From assembly GCF_001659605.2 (NCBI RefSeq), contig NC_035174.2, positions 4,156,389 to 4,220,388 of the forward strand: DNA of 64,000 bases, read 5' to 3'. The translations under genes were made by a program, and so were the position numbers. The notes beneath the pieces were generated by a model. That model saw only the letters and a list, made by a program, of their open reading frames with translations, made no database searches and was not told the origin of the DNA. The stretch comes from Manihot esculenta. Taxonomy: Eukaryota > Streptophyta > Magnoliopsida > Malpighiales > Euphorbiaceae. Positions 11,678 through 24,700 of this stretch are shown piece by piece; position 1 is the first letter of the stretch; the number at the start of each line of letters is the position of its first letter.

Positions 11678-14600
11678 GGACGGAGTTTTATGTTTTAAAT
11701 TAACGTAGAAGATATTGTAGATTCTCAATTAAGATTCCTTATACTTGATGGTTAACATGTTTTTCATTTTTTGGATGACTTGCTTTATTTTTGGAGAAAT
11801 ATTTGTATGAATCTGATTTGTTATGAATTAAAATACTTTTAAAAGTGAATTTTTTTTATTAAAAAGAATAATCCCATCCCACTTCAACATCTTTTCGATA
11901 CACGTGAACTGGATCCGACTGGAAATTCCCCTTGCTTTCATTCCCTTTCCCGTTTTCACACGCCGAACGCTACTACGTACCTAACTATTTCCGTTTTAAG
12001 AAACCTTGGCTGGCTATCAGCCAATTATTCAACACAATGCAACGCATCTTCCCAATCACCACGGAGAGTGAATTTTCCTCTTATACTGAATGGAGCTGTA
12101 GATATTAATTACATGAGGGAAAGAAATCTTGGTTATATTTTCAATTTTATATATAATTTTAAATTTTAATTTCATTTTAAATTAAATAAAATAAATTAGT
12201 ACTAGCGAAATTTAAACTTTGATATTTTATACATTCACAGACTTAATCTAATAGTAAGTGTGTCTGAATAAATTTAAGAAATTTTAAATTTTATTCCTCC
12301 AATCTTCAATTTTAATTAAAAAAAAATTTTGATATTTTATACTATCTATTCTTTAATTTTGTATTTTTTAGAATGCAAACACAAAATTCATTTTTTCAAT
12401 AATTTAACCTATTACAAGAAATTTGGTTTTTTTTAAATACCAAAAATAAAATATTTTATTATTTATAATATAAGTTTTAATAATTGAACAATATAATGAT
12501 GAATTGAACAATATTTTATTATTAAGTTATATTTTACATATTTACTAATATTATTTTTTAAATTATCATATATAATATAAAAAAATCTAATTAATAATAA
12601 AAATTGTGTTAATTATATTTTTAAAAAGTAATTAAATAATTATAAATAAAAAATAAATTTATTGTTTGTTATGAAAAATATAATAATAGATATTTAAATT
12701 TTATTATTAACCTTTTACCAAATAAGTAATTTTAAAATTTGTACCAAACGACAGCTTATAATTATTAAATCCCATTACAGTCACCTTTGGGATAAACGTG
12801 TTTCAGGGAAAGCAGGCCCAGGACCATTGTTGGTTTAAATGATTTTCTCTCTTACATAATTTTTCACATTGTTTTGCCCACGTAATCTTCAAATTTGAAC
12901 CATTATTGGTTACGTCCAGCATGGAAAAGCATGTGAGCCGCCGTCGATATTCACAAATCAGCAATTTTTGCCTGACCCCCAAATCGGATCGTACGTAACT
13001 ATATATATAAATTTTTTAATCAACTCTGTTATAATTTTACGGTATAATTAAATTAGTGCAGACTCAGTTTAGGTCAAATTTTCTCCAATAAAATTACCAA
13101 AAATGGCGGTTAATTACAGTAGTTAATTGAGAATAGTACGCACCATTTTTTTTATTGAACATGCAAAATTTATTGTATTTAAAAGTTCAGTGAGACAAAC
13201 TTAAATAAAAGGAGATTAAGACTAATCAATTTATAAACAGAGATCCCAAATCCTGAACTCATAAGTATAAACCCAACCCACAACCCAAAATCAACCCAAC
13301 AAAAGCCACAATCCAACCCAAAAATCAATGCCACATGGTTTCCTTCATCTCCATTGACTATAACGAGTGAAGACTGACAGAAGCCACTGCATGTCCAAAA
13401 AGAAAACCATGAATATAAATTACAACCAAGTACAACCACGTGTAAAAAGTGAAAATCAAAAAATTAATATGAGAAAAGCCAAATCAACCGATTAAAATTC
13501 TCCATGAACATAGTCTATCAATAATTAAATCCATCTAAAAAATCATCTAAAAGGCATAAATTCCCTTTATGCGAGGATATGCGATGTGATAGATATCATG
13601 GCTACTTACAATTTGTAAGACTGAAAATTGTTAAACATAATGGTGGGGTCGCAAAATACAATTATCGTTATTGAGTCGTAAAATTGATGAACGCTGAATT
13701 TTTTTTATCCTATACGACACCGAGTTCAAAAATACAAGAGTTGATCCAAAACCCATGAAATTTTTTAGCCCGATCAATCCAGTATCTCAAAGTTTGATTC
13801 AGATAAGTGAAATAGGTCGAGTCCTCCGCGGGCTTAGATTCGGCAAGAGAAATCCAGTTCAGTGATGTGACGTGAGGAGAACTAACAGGTCCAATCATTT
13901 TGCAGTTCTACCTGGATGCATGCTGAGAAAAATTAAATGGTCGCCTGGTTCGGAAAGAGGCTCTAACACTTCTGTACGTACGGATCTGAGTAACAGAAAC
14001 AGGTGACACTGTAGTAGAAAAACCGTTAAATGTGACTAACAGACAAAATAAAATAAATAAAAGGAGAGAAACATCTTTTTCACCATCTAAATTATACTTA
14101 CAAGAAAATAAATAAAAGGAGAGAAACATCTTTTTCACCATCTAAATTACACTCACACTGTAAAATTCTATTCTTTGAATTTATTACAAATAAATATCAA
14201 AATCTATTTAAAATTAAAATAAAAAACAACACCGAAAACCCAAAGTCAATCTCAAACCAAACACACCAAACAAAACTGTGTATGCACAGTTTCTAGTTTA
14301 GGAAAACATCATATCCTGCTAAGTTTTTCTCACCGTTTGTTTTGCATCAACGTATGCGGAAAGGGCCAAAGATTGCAATTATTTCAGGTTAATTATACAA
14401 TAGCTGGGCGCACCATTACAGTGCTTTCTATAGATAAATTAAAATTACAACTTTTTTCTTACTTATAATTATTTTATGACATATTTAATACGTTTAATTG
14501 TGAACATGTGCCGGTTTTAAATAATTTTATACTTTTAACCTATTCCAACATGCAATATTTAATAAGGTATATATTATGAGTCTATCTTTACTTTTACATT

Positions 14601-15258
14601 TTTATTTAAACATTTAATTAATAAATAAAGCAATCAATATTTAAACTCTAGATTCTTTTAGTTGAAAATTTCTCATATTGCATTAGAAATCACTCAATTT
14701 AAAAATTCAAGTTCATAATTAAAATCATAAAAATAAATTTACAACTATAACAAGTATATATTGTTTAGCTGCAGCAGTACTGATGCTTGATTTTTCTTTC
14801 TGTTGCTGATATTTTGAAGGGTTTTTCGTGTTTGGTTTTGTCTTGTCCAAAGTTTTGATGACGGAGATGATGATGATATTTTTTTCTGCTGGACCTTATT
14901 GTCTTTGGAGGGGTTTTTTTCATCGACAGCTTCGTTAGGATAGGTGGGTTGTAAAGGCCTACTCTCAGGGCAGCGCCGGTTGTAGGTTTTTTTTTTTAAT
15001 TTCTTAATTTTCTTTAAAGAGAATAAAAAAGAATTTAAATTTGAGTTTATTAAATAAATGATATTTCTTTAGCTAATGGAGTAAGCCAGGTTAGACTTCC
15101 ATTCTCAAATTTAATAATGCTTTTCTTGCTAAAATACCAAAATAACATTATTTTATTTTATTTTTTTAAAAAAAAGAGATAAAATGTTACGTCTGCATAT
15201 TTTATCACTTCAATTATGCATGCAACTTGACCTGATTCTGTTGGCTTGATTCCTCCCC
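11678..15258. other. Intergenic before SWEET copy 2; no gene seen
   Basis: Very AT-rich with no coding frame I can support. Contains the tandem repeat at 14050-14149. Short open frames on the minus strand at 13179-13439 and 13710-14141 show no family motif. The last part is the promoter of the second SWEET gene. Confidence 0.5.
14050..14149. repeat. 45-bp direct repeat, period 55
   Basis: Copies at 14050-14094 and 14105-14149 share AAAATAAATAAAAGGAGAGA followed by AACATCTTTTTCACCATCTA, nearly identical. Confidence 0.85.
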
Positions 15259-15281
15259 TATATAAATGCTTCTTGCCAATC
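15259..15281 (+). promoter_or_regulatory. TATA box of SWEET copy 2, overlapping a TAL-effector-element-like stretch
   Basis: TATATAAAT (15259-15267) lies about 110 bases upstream of the ATG. The stretch 15261-15281, which begins at the TATA box and runs through GCTTCTTGCCAATC, closely resembles what I remember of the element bound by the Xanthomonas TAL20 effector in the cassava MeSWEET10a promoter, differing at about three positions. TATA function is inferred from position; the effector resemblance rests on memory. Confidence 0.6.
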
Positions 15282-15371
15282 GTTCCCTGCATAACACCGC
15301 TAGAATTTCCCTTGAGAAATCAGCTGCTTGAGAGCCAAAGAGTAGCAAGAATTAGCTACAGAGATTTCGAG

Positions 15372-16812
15372 ATGGCCTTGCACTTGACATGGGACTTCAT
15401 TTTTGGTGTTATGGGTACAAATTTATAAAGTCCCCATCTCCTTTTTGCTTTGTTTCTCTGATTGTTTTCCATTCAATAGCTAAACTCACTTTGTTTCTTG
15501 TCTTCTTTTTTGCTCAAATGTGTAGCTAACATCATCTCCGCCATGGTTTGCCTTGCTCCTCTGTAAGTGTTTTCCTGCAAAATTTAGTCTCTAGTTTTAC
15601 CAGCTTACGTACGCGCTTCCTCATATAGTTAAGAAATAATATGACAGGCCAACTTTTTACCAAATCTGCAAGAAAAAAACAAGCGAAGGATTCCAGTCTA
15701 TTCCATATGTGATTGCACTATTTAGTGCTATGCTGTGGTTGTTCTATGCACTTTTTGACGGCAATTCTACCCTTCTCGTCACCATCAACTCCTTCACATT
15801 CTTCATGGAGATTGGCTACATTACTGTGTACATTATCTACGCAACGAAGAAGGACAGGGTCTGTAACTCTAGTTTCCCAGATTTAAGAAGCTTTTTAGAG
15901 TGGATATATTAATTTATCTCATGCATGGAGATATTGAGATGCTACCAATTTTGTTGCAGATGTTCACTATAAAACTTCTCCTCTTCTTCAATGTTTTTGG
16001 GTTCGGAATGATTTCCATCTTTACTCTCTTCCTCACCCATGGCCGACAACGAGTTGATGTTCTTGGATGGATTTGTATGATATTTGCTTTATGTGTATTT
16101 GTCGCACCTATGGGTATCATGGTGAGAATGCCACTCCAGAATTTTAACTTTTTTTTTTTGCCATTTTTCAATTTGGCAGTTCTTTCGGCTATGAAAATTA
16201 TTCATTTTTTTTTCCTTTTGTTTTGTCTTTTCTTCACTTTGTTTTGCAGAGAAAAGTGATAAAGACCAAGAGTGTCGAGTTCATGCCTTTTTCTTTATCA
16301 TTCTTCCTAACCCTGACTGCAGTCATGTGGTTTTTCTATGGTTTTCTAAAGAAAGACCTTTATGTTGCTGTAAGTTACTATGCATTCATTATTTTACATG
16401 CATTAAGTGCATCTTTCTTTATTCTGCCAACTTTTTCTTTTAAAAAAATTGTTTCTTTTCCTTCAATTATTAACAAGAAACTATTTTCTTTCCTTTTGAT
16501 TAACTTCCACTTAGAATTCATGTTTCCTTTTCTTGTCATGAACAGATTCCAAATACATTGGGCTTTCTCTTTGGTATAGCCCAGATGGTGCTTTATTTGA
16601 TCTACAGGAACCCCAAGAAATTACCTGCTGAGGAGCCAAAACTTAGCGAATTGTCTGATCACATCGTTGACGTTGCAAAGCTCAGTGCAATCTGCTCCGA
16701 GATTAACACAGTTGCGGTTCCACAGCTGAACGATAATGGAAACAATGTCGGAGATCAAAAAATTAAGGAAGAGACCGAGAAAACCAACCTGGAATTGGAT
16801 GTAGTTGTTTGA
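15372..16812 (+). CDS. SWEET sugar transporter, clade III (SWEET10-like), tandem copy 2
   Basis: Predicted plasma-membrane sugar uniporter. Exons 15372-15414, 15526-15562, 15648-15858, 15960-16121, 16250-16369 and 16546-16812 join in frame to 279 residues. Internal exons have exactly the lengths of the other two copies (37, 211, 162 and 120 bases) and the same phases. Seven spans in two MtN3 repeats; conserved stretches include [67 protein letters not shown] and IPNTLGF. The acidic, asparagine-rich tail (about 70 residues) is variable as usual. Odd point: the splice of exons 1 and 2 gives Ala-Asn at residues 15-16 where the other copies have Gly-Asn. Start ATG is followed by ALH, as in copy 3. 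SWEET10-like grouping is from remembered sequence. Confidence 0.95.
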
Positions 16813-18124
16813 GTGAGCCTGCCATGTACTCATGCATGCCAAATACCTCTCTAGAACATAAAATTTTACCATATGATCGTTATATGCACGACAGTTAGAT
16901 TTTAACTATTGATTATATTAAAATCTACAGGAAAGTTATTATAATCAATAGTTATTATCTAATTATTAGATATGTAACGATTGTATATAATAATAATTTC
17001 TCTTTAGTACGTTTATATATAATTAACATATTTCAAACTTTATGTAATACGTTTTTTTTTTTGAATAAATAAAATGTTTGTTTGAGTTATTTTGTTACAT
17101 TAATATTTATTTATTTAATTTAAAAATTAAAGATTTAAATTTATAATCAAAGTCACGCTTAAAAATCATAAATGATCAAATTAATTTAATTAAAATTTGC
17201 AATTTAAACTCAAATTAACCCAATCCATAGTCAATGAGTAAACAGCTTCCCTCACCCCATTTTTTTTTAACAAAATATGATCCTTTTATATAAATATAAA
17301 ATTTAAAAAAAAATTAAATGAATTCAATTTAAAACACATAAAAATATAAATTTAGATTGATTTATATAAATTTTTCTTAACATAAATAATTGTTTAATGA
17401 GCCATGACAACCTTCTATATGAAAATATATAAAAATCTCTTTTTTTTAGTTCTAAATGCAATATTGACATTTATTTTCCAAAAGGCAAATTTAAATAACT
17501 AGTACTGTTGCATATAATTTAATTTTATAACCAGTTTATTTAAATAATCAATTTTAAAAAATTAATAACTATTCATTAACGATTAATTAATGATAAATTA
17601 GATATATAATTAATTTTAGACGCGAGTAGATTAAATACTTTAATTATATGTGTTTAATATATTAATTATTTAATACTAACATTATAAATCATAATTAATT
17701 ACATAAAGCATAAATTTAATATATATATATATATAATATAAATTTAATTTTGATCATTTGACTCCAGTATCTTTACCTGAAACATCATTAATCCTATTTT
17801 TTTGTTATATCTTATTTAACACTTAAATTTTATAAAAAAATTATATAAATACTTAAATCTCTAAACTTATAAAATAAAATAAATTATATATTATATTTCT
17901 AAAATTTATAAAAGTACGATGAGAAGTCAAAATGCATGAAAATCATGCTTGTGCATTTATCGATCACATAAATTAAATAATTTTATTTTTATTTATAAAG
18001 TTTAAATATCAAATGATATACAACTAAAAGGTAAAGCTGTATAAAGTGATTTCTAGTGCAAAAGTTAGGGGCAAGCATGTACTTCTAACCTAAATTTAAT
18101 ATAATAAAATTTAAAATTAATTAT
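16813..18124. other. 3' flank and intergenic DNA; no gene seen
   Basis: Extremely AT-rich with TA-rich runs such as that near 17720-17736. Nothing coding. Confidence 0.5.
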
Positions 18125-18500
18125 TTCACTTCTATTCGGAAGGCTTTATATCGTAAAAACTCTTTTCTATGACTTTGTTCGAAAAATTTTAATAATTTAT
18201 GCGTTTGAGAGATTTTAATGATTTATACTCGAAAAATGAAAAAAAAATGAATATTTTTGTCAAATTATCTTATACAAGAGTTTAAACTGCCACTTGATGA
18301 GTATTTTTGCCAAATGATTTTATGCAAGAATTTAATTTTGAATGATTGTAAATTTTTTTTAAACTCTATAACTGATATTTCTGTTATACGGATTCGTAAT
18401 AATGCTATTCTGTTTATACTTTGGCTAGAGAATCTATCAGATATAATCGTCTCTCTATTTAGAAAAAATGATATTTTCTGATAGAATTTTATTAATACAA
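18125..18500 (+). mobile_element. LINE (L1-type) endonuclease fragment, copy A, decayed
   Basis: Shares most of its length with copy B at about 21430-21790 (for example TTTTAAT(A/G)ATTTATACTCGA, TCAAATTATCTTAT(A/G), CTGATATTTCTGTTA, GAATGATTGTAAATTTTT-like blocks). In copy B the same stretch encodes a recognisable LINE endonuclease motif, so this is a more diverged relative. Multiple stops; not functional. Confidence 0.6.
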
Positions 18501-20039
18501 TAAGTAGTTTTGCTTTAAAAAAAATAATTAATTATTAATTTAATAAATAATTATAGTACATGGTTGAATTTTGATATATATATTTTTTGAAATGAAATTT
18601 TAATATATTTATAATCTTTTATTTTCATTACTTTTTAAATAAAACCGAATATAAAAATTTTATTTAAATATAAAGTTTAAAAATAAAATAAAATATTAAT
18701 ACCAGCAAATCTCTTGGAAGAATGAAATTTCATTCTATAATTGAAGTTCAATGGACTCGACATGAATACAAAAAATCCGAACACCTTTTGTCTTTTTTAA
18801 AAGTTTTGATTAATAATGTATGCACTTTTGTTTTTTTTCTCCTTTTACAATATTAAGACGTCAAATAATTAAATCCCCTTATTACTGCGTTATTTCCTGA
18901 ATTAGTGCCGCAAGTATTTCCATCTTTTTTTAAAATAATAATAATAATAATATAATTGAGGTTGGATTTATGACACTTAATCTATTGCATAGCGGTATTG
19001 AAATGATATTGTAGAATAAGAGAGGATATATATTCAATTGTCCAATCGGAGAGAAAGACATGGTGATGGAGTAATTCTTGTCATGTGATTAACGTAACCT
19101 ATTGGAAAGTTGGAGAAGAGATTTATTTTTATAATGAACTAAAAATAACCACCACACAAAACGATCAGATAAATGAGATGAGATGAGATGAGATGATATA
19201 ATAAAATAATTTTAAAAATATCGATATTATATTAATTATTAATAAAAATTTTAATAAATATATGAATGATGTGGTGATTTATAATTAATTTATTATTTTA
19301 TATGGATAATTTTAAAGTTTTATTTTATAATTTTTAAGAGAAGAAAATGTAAATAATGATGATTGTGCGACCGGAGTGCATGATTGAGGAAAAAGAGAGG
19401 AAGATAACATATTGATAATAAATTAGTGTAGGTTGTTACGTGATATGAATGTCAAAACTTGAGAAAATAGCACGTTATCATGGTCGCATCTTTTTTATCG
19501 GCCAAGTGGCGAATTTATGGGAGGGGACTCGGCCAAAGATAAGAGACACAAAAGAAGAGATGAGATCAGCAATTGACCCACAAATCTGCAGCTGTGCTTC
19601 TTTTTTTTATTTTCTTTCACATTAATTTTTGCTGATCATTAGTGACGCCTAATTAAAGTTGCATATCTCTTTTTTCTTTGTATTTTTTCCCGAAAGCCTT
19701 TAAAAGCAAGTGTTTTGATTAGCATGAAGCATTAGTGCATGGCTAGTATCAACCCCCTTGTCCACCACCATCGTCATCACTAATCTCAAAACTCCATTAC
19801 TTTCGCGTGGACTATTTCATATCAAAATCAAATTATTTTCAGCTTCTTGTTTATTTTATTTATTTATTTTTTTTAGAAACTTATCATTGATTTAGTTTAT
19901 AGATTTTCCAATTTATTATGGAAATTAAAAAGAAAGGTGATGATCGGCGATTTAGAAAATAGGGTTTTACAAAGGTTTTATAAAACTGAAAAAAATTTAG
20001 ACTTAGAGGAGCCTATTTCTTCTCTTTATCTGTTTCCTT
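18501..20039. other. Intergenic, AT-rich; holds a GAGAT microsatellite
   Basis: No gene seen. The pentanucleotide repeat at 19173-19196 is listed separately. Confidence 0.5.
19173..19196. repeat. (GAGAT)n microsatellite
   Basis: About five perfect units of ATGAG/GAGAT in a row. Confidence 0.95.
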
Positions 20040-20460
20040 TTATCCGCTAATGACGTATAATAAATTATCTATTATTGGGCCACATGTCCCTGCCACGCTG
20101 ATATGGACGTACAAGGAAATTAAATTCCTGTTCCATGCGTAACGGCCTCCGATTCTCTCAGACGCGCGTGCGGATGGGCCCACCAGGCGAGTGGGCTGGT
20201 CGCCTTTCTTCCTCTGGGCTAGGATGAAAGATGGGATTAGAGTTTGGCCTAGAAAGGATCTGATCGCTGGGTCATAAAGGTTGGGCCGGCCTGATTGTGG
20301 AGTCGGAATAGAGCCCGGTCTCAAGGCAGAGCGGGCTGATGGGTTGGGCCTGAATCATAAGAGAGACTTGAGAGCCTCTAAGTAACGGACTGATATCATG
20401 AATTTGACTCCAGACCGGAATGGAGAAATTTAGCGGTCATCAAACGGTATTTTGTATTTA
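20040..20460. repeat. GC-rich block, probable remnant of an LTR or other retroelement, unclassified
   Basis: This stretch is clearly richer in G+C than its surroundings and contains GGGCC/GGCC words (TGGGCCACATGTCC, GATGGGCCCACCAGGCGAG, GGTTGGGCCGGCCTG). The open frame on the minus strand (20040-20324) has basic, proline-rich low-complexity character and no family motif. Plant LTRs and noncoding leaders often look like this, but I found no second copy, no TG...CA borders and no target duplication. Confidence 0.35.
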
Positions 20461-21179
20461 TTAATTGTGGCCTTATAATTTAATTAAAGGTAATAGTCGC
20501 TCAAGATAAGATGGACTTAATTTTTTTGAATAATTAGTGGCGTTCGTTTTAACTTTTTAAATTTAACCTTCTATTCAATAAGATTTGCAGCAATTAATTT
20601 ATTTGCTGTCATGTCGTTTTGCTGCCACTTCGACTAATATCATCATTTGTGATCGATGCCGTTTCCTTTTCTTTTTTCTTTTTCTTTTTTTTTTTCTGAA
20701 AAATGCATGTGATGAAAAGACTAATTCCATAACAATTTAATTTTGTTTATTAAAATTCTAGTAAAAAGAGAGTTCAGTAATTAAATTTATATACATAAAT
20801 ACATTATGGGTTCGCCACTAATGATAATATTAAGAATATATTTGAAGGCAGTGAGTGGCTTAAATATTTAATATATTACTATCTCATATTTAAAATTTGC
20901 TTATCCCAACCAATCAAATTAATTTATAATTTTAAATTTTAAAAAATATTTTATTATAATATTGTTTTTATTTCTCTAAACAAAATGTCTTTAACAACAC
21001 CTAAGCGAATATTAATTTTTAATAGACTAACAGTGAAGCGTTTCATTCCATTAAAGGTTGATATAACCGAAAACAATGATTGTCCTATATTGAAATTGTT
21101 GAGAACTCGGCAATCCTTAAACAGTTAATACGTTGAAAGATTTGGTTATTAGTTACAAGCCGAACATTTTATTTTTAAT

Positions 21180-21790
21180 AGAAACAAAAACTCTTAGTTA
21201 TCGTATGAAATTTTTTTATAATTTTTTACATTTTGATAATTGCTTCTCAGTCAATAGATAAGGATTGGGAGAAGACTTTTCGTTAATGTGGAAAAATCAT
21301 GTGTCTGTTTCAGTAATTAGCTTTTATTCAAATTTTATTGATTCAGTTGTTTTCAGAATGTAATATTCAATGGAAATTTACTGGTTATTATAAGTTTTCG
21401 GAATTGCAACAACGACGTCAGTCTTAAAATCTAATTCGAGTTTTATCCCGTAAAACTTCTCTTCCGTGGTTTTATTCGGGAGATTTTAATAATTTATACT
21501 CGATAGATGAGAAAAAAGGAAAAATATTTTTATCAAATTATCTTATGTAAGAGTTTAGACAGACATGAGCATATTTACCAAATTATCTTATACAGGAGTT
21601 TGATTTTAAATGATTGTAAATTTTTGTTAGACTCTAGAACTGATATTTCTGTTAGATGGGTTCGTCGTAATACTACTAGTTACTTATATTTTGACTAGAA
21701 AATCTATTATACATAATTATCTCTATTTGGAATGATATTCATTTTTATTTGATAAAATTTTATTAATACAATACGTAATTTTGCTTTTTA
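21180..21790 (+). mobile_element. LINE (L1-type) endonuclease fragment, copy B, decayed
   Basis: Read across frames, the segment gives, in order, blocks like LWKNHVSVSVISFYSNFIDS, then a GY-rich stretch after a Trp-type strand, then LPWFYSGDFNNLYSIDEKKG (broken by one frame change before it). That order matches plant L1 LINE endonucleases, in which the motif is typically PW...GDFNE...EK.GG. Several stops and shifts make it a dead relic. It ends near AATTTTATTAATACAATACG, also present in copy A. Confidence 0.7.
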
Positions 21791-24700
21791 AAAAAAGAAA
21801 TATTTTATTACAATGTAGTTGTTTTGTACTTAATTTCCTAATTATTGATTAAATGAGAGGTAAAAATGGATTGAAGTAAAATTACTAGTGCATAGTCCGA
21901 AGCCAATTATTTTAAATAGCTGATAACATTCTCTTCAATTGGAAATAGCTTTACGAATTGTTTTAATTAAGGAGCATCAGCATGACCTTTATCTCAGAAA
22001 ATAAATAAATAAATAAAATTTAAAACCCGAATTAATCAGATAAATAGATAAAAAAAAAAAAATAATGCATTGTCTTCCACAAAGCACAAAAGGTAGGTTA
22101 AAGGTCTACGCTTTACGACCCATACATATCGTTTATGCATGTGAATGGGCACCCATATATACACAAAAGAGAAAATGGCATCACGTTCTCGTCATCACAA
22201 GCAAACCTAACCTTTATTATTTATATATAGAGAGAGAGAGATGCATGCGTTAATTATATGTAAGCTTTTGGAGATGTCTTGTAGATATTTATCCCAACAT
22301 AAAACAAAAGTAAAAATGCTTTGATAAAAGCAGGAGAAGAGAGAATTTGCGAGAGAGGGATCATGAGTTCAGCAATTAGGCAGATCTACTCTGTGTTATC
22401 TCTCTTTCTAGTTTTTGTATCTTTATATTGTGGATGACACAAGAAATTAATGACTTGCATAGTTTATTTTTTGTCATTTTATTTGCAAAGTGATGGAGAT
22501 AATCCTCTCCCTACCTAGCTATAGCTAGTCACTCGATCATGCTGAATAACAATAATTTATAATCTTACATGTTTAGACTTAATTCATGGTTAACTGGAAA
22601 TAAACAAATATATTTTATATAAATTTCGAATTTAGCAAACTTTTCCCTATTACGCCATGCTATGAATCTGAAATTCATATATACATATACAGTCTTGTCC
22701 AGACTCAATTTTCAGTCATCAACTTTTTCTTAGTACAATAATTGATGGATAAGTCAAAACATTAAAAATATATTTAATAGAAAATTAATCAGTCACGACA
22801 TTCCTTTTATATATTTATGATAAAGTGCCTTGAGAGAATCTCTGTTTTAACCCAATAATCCACTTGGCATCTCTAGCCATTTCCAAGTAAATTGCTGTGC
22901 TGCAAAATCCCCATGACCAAATTGTCCGAATCCAATAAAGAAGCTTTATCTTCCGATTCCCAAATCTAAGACAGTGTGTTTTTTTTTATTTATTTTATTT
23001 TTAGAAAACAAATAACAGATTCAAACAATTTCATCCTTTAATTCTGTTAAGATGATAGTAGTCAGAGATGAGTAACCTCAATTCACACATGACATTGTTG
23101 AACTCACATCAAGTTGGGAGTCTATCTAGATTATGTTGCTTCCACTAAAGAAAGTTGAGACAACTCTACCCATATTTTTCGAATGAGTCTAAATTATGTG
23201 GACCAATTGCTGATTTCAGTGATTCTACAGTCAATGATTAATTATTATTGGCAATCATATATCTCAATTCAATTTAAACTAATAGGAAATTGGGTTGCTT
23301 TCTTTAAGGATTCCACTCCCAAAGCCGCCCTATCTGAAGTGTATGGGGTTCCATTTCTACGATACCAATTTTAATTTATTTTAAATTTTTTGGACATTAT
23401 CAGAAGACGGAAAGCAGTGATTACTTAAGCAATATTAATTTCTTATAATATTATTATTATTATTTTTTTATTATTGAGCAATTGAGAGATCATGGCACTA
23501 AGTGTTTAAAAATACGTTAATGACTGCTTTTCTTTTTCCTCCTAAATATAATGATTTAGGGAGAAACTTGGGGTTTGGATAGGATAAGATATGGGTAATC
23601 TAAAAAATTAAATTTGAAATTAATAACAAGTTAATGGAAAATTAATGATTAATGAGGCAAATGCAAAATGAGACTGAAATCAATTGAGCGAGTAAAATCT
23701 CAAATTCATCATTTCTCCATTTCCACCTTTTCTCTTTTAATTATCATCCTCTTCTATTTAAGTATTATCTTGTTATTGAATAATATTGAGTTAAGTATCA
23801 CATTTTTTTAAAAAAAAATTTTGGATCAATAGACAGAATTTAATTCTCAAACTCCTTTAATTCCTTCCTTCTTAATGTAGCAAAGTATAATGAAGAGTAT
23901 CCTGAACCACAAGTGCAGATACTGGCTAAGTTAGTTGGGCTTAATTTCCGTTGGTTGTCATTTGGGCCTTCTTAATGTAATATATGGATTACTTCTTAAC
24001 TTGTAATATAATTATATTATAAAACAAATTTCTTTTAACTTTTTAATGCTTTTGATTTTATTTAAATATAAATTTACTCATTCCTTATTATAATAAAAAA
24101 ATAAGTAGATTAAGAATTTTTAACTATATAAACTCTAAGTATAATTTAAATAATAAAAATAATAGTATGGTAAATAAAATAAAAGATTAAGGGCATTATA
24201 TAAATTTGAAAAAATAAAAACGTTTTGGACTTTAGTATATATATAATTAACTTTACACTCCTATATAAATATACAGCATTTATTTACAGAATTTAGAATT
24301 TTAAAATTATATAAAATCTAAAATAAATTAATTTGAATAATAAAATATTTAATTGTAAATGATAAAAAAATTAAGAACAATTCCCCTTTCTACTTTTATA
24401 TATATTATAAATATGAAAAAGAAAATTATATTGTTACTGTATAATGATAATTTATAAATTTTATTTAAATTCAATGGAATTTCTATATATTTACTAAAGA
24501 TTTAGGGCATTATTAAATTTGAAACAATAGAATTTCTATTATATAAAATTTTAGTTGCATTAGAAAAAGATAAATTATTATAAGATATATAAATCAGATT
24601 GTTCAAAATTTAAAATAAATTATATATATTTTTATATCTCTTATATATAAACTATTAAGAAAAATACAAATTAGCGCTTAAAATAAAATTATAATTAATT

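Noticed and set aside
7406..11680. 3-bp target duplication for the CACTA-like element
   Set aside because: Left flank ATA and right flank GGA do not match, so the right border is only tentative.
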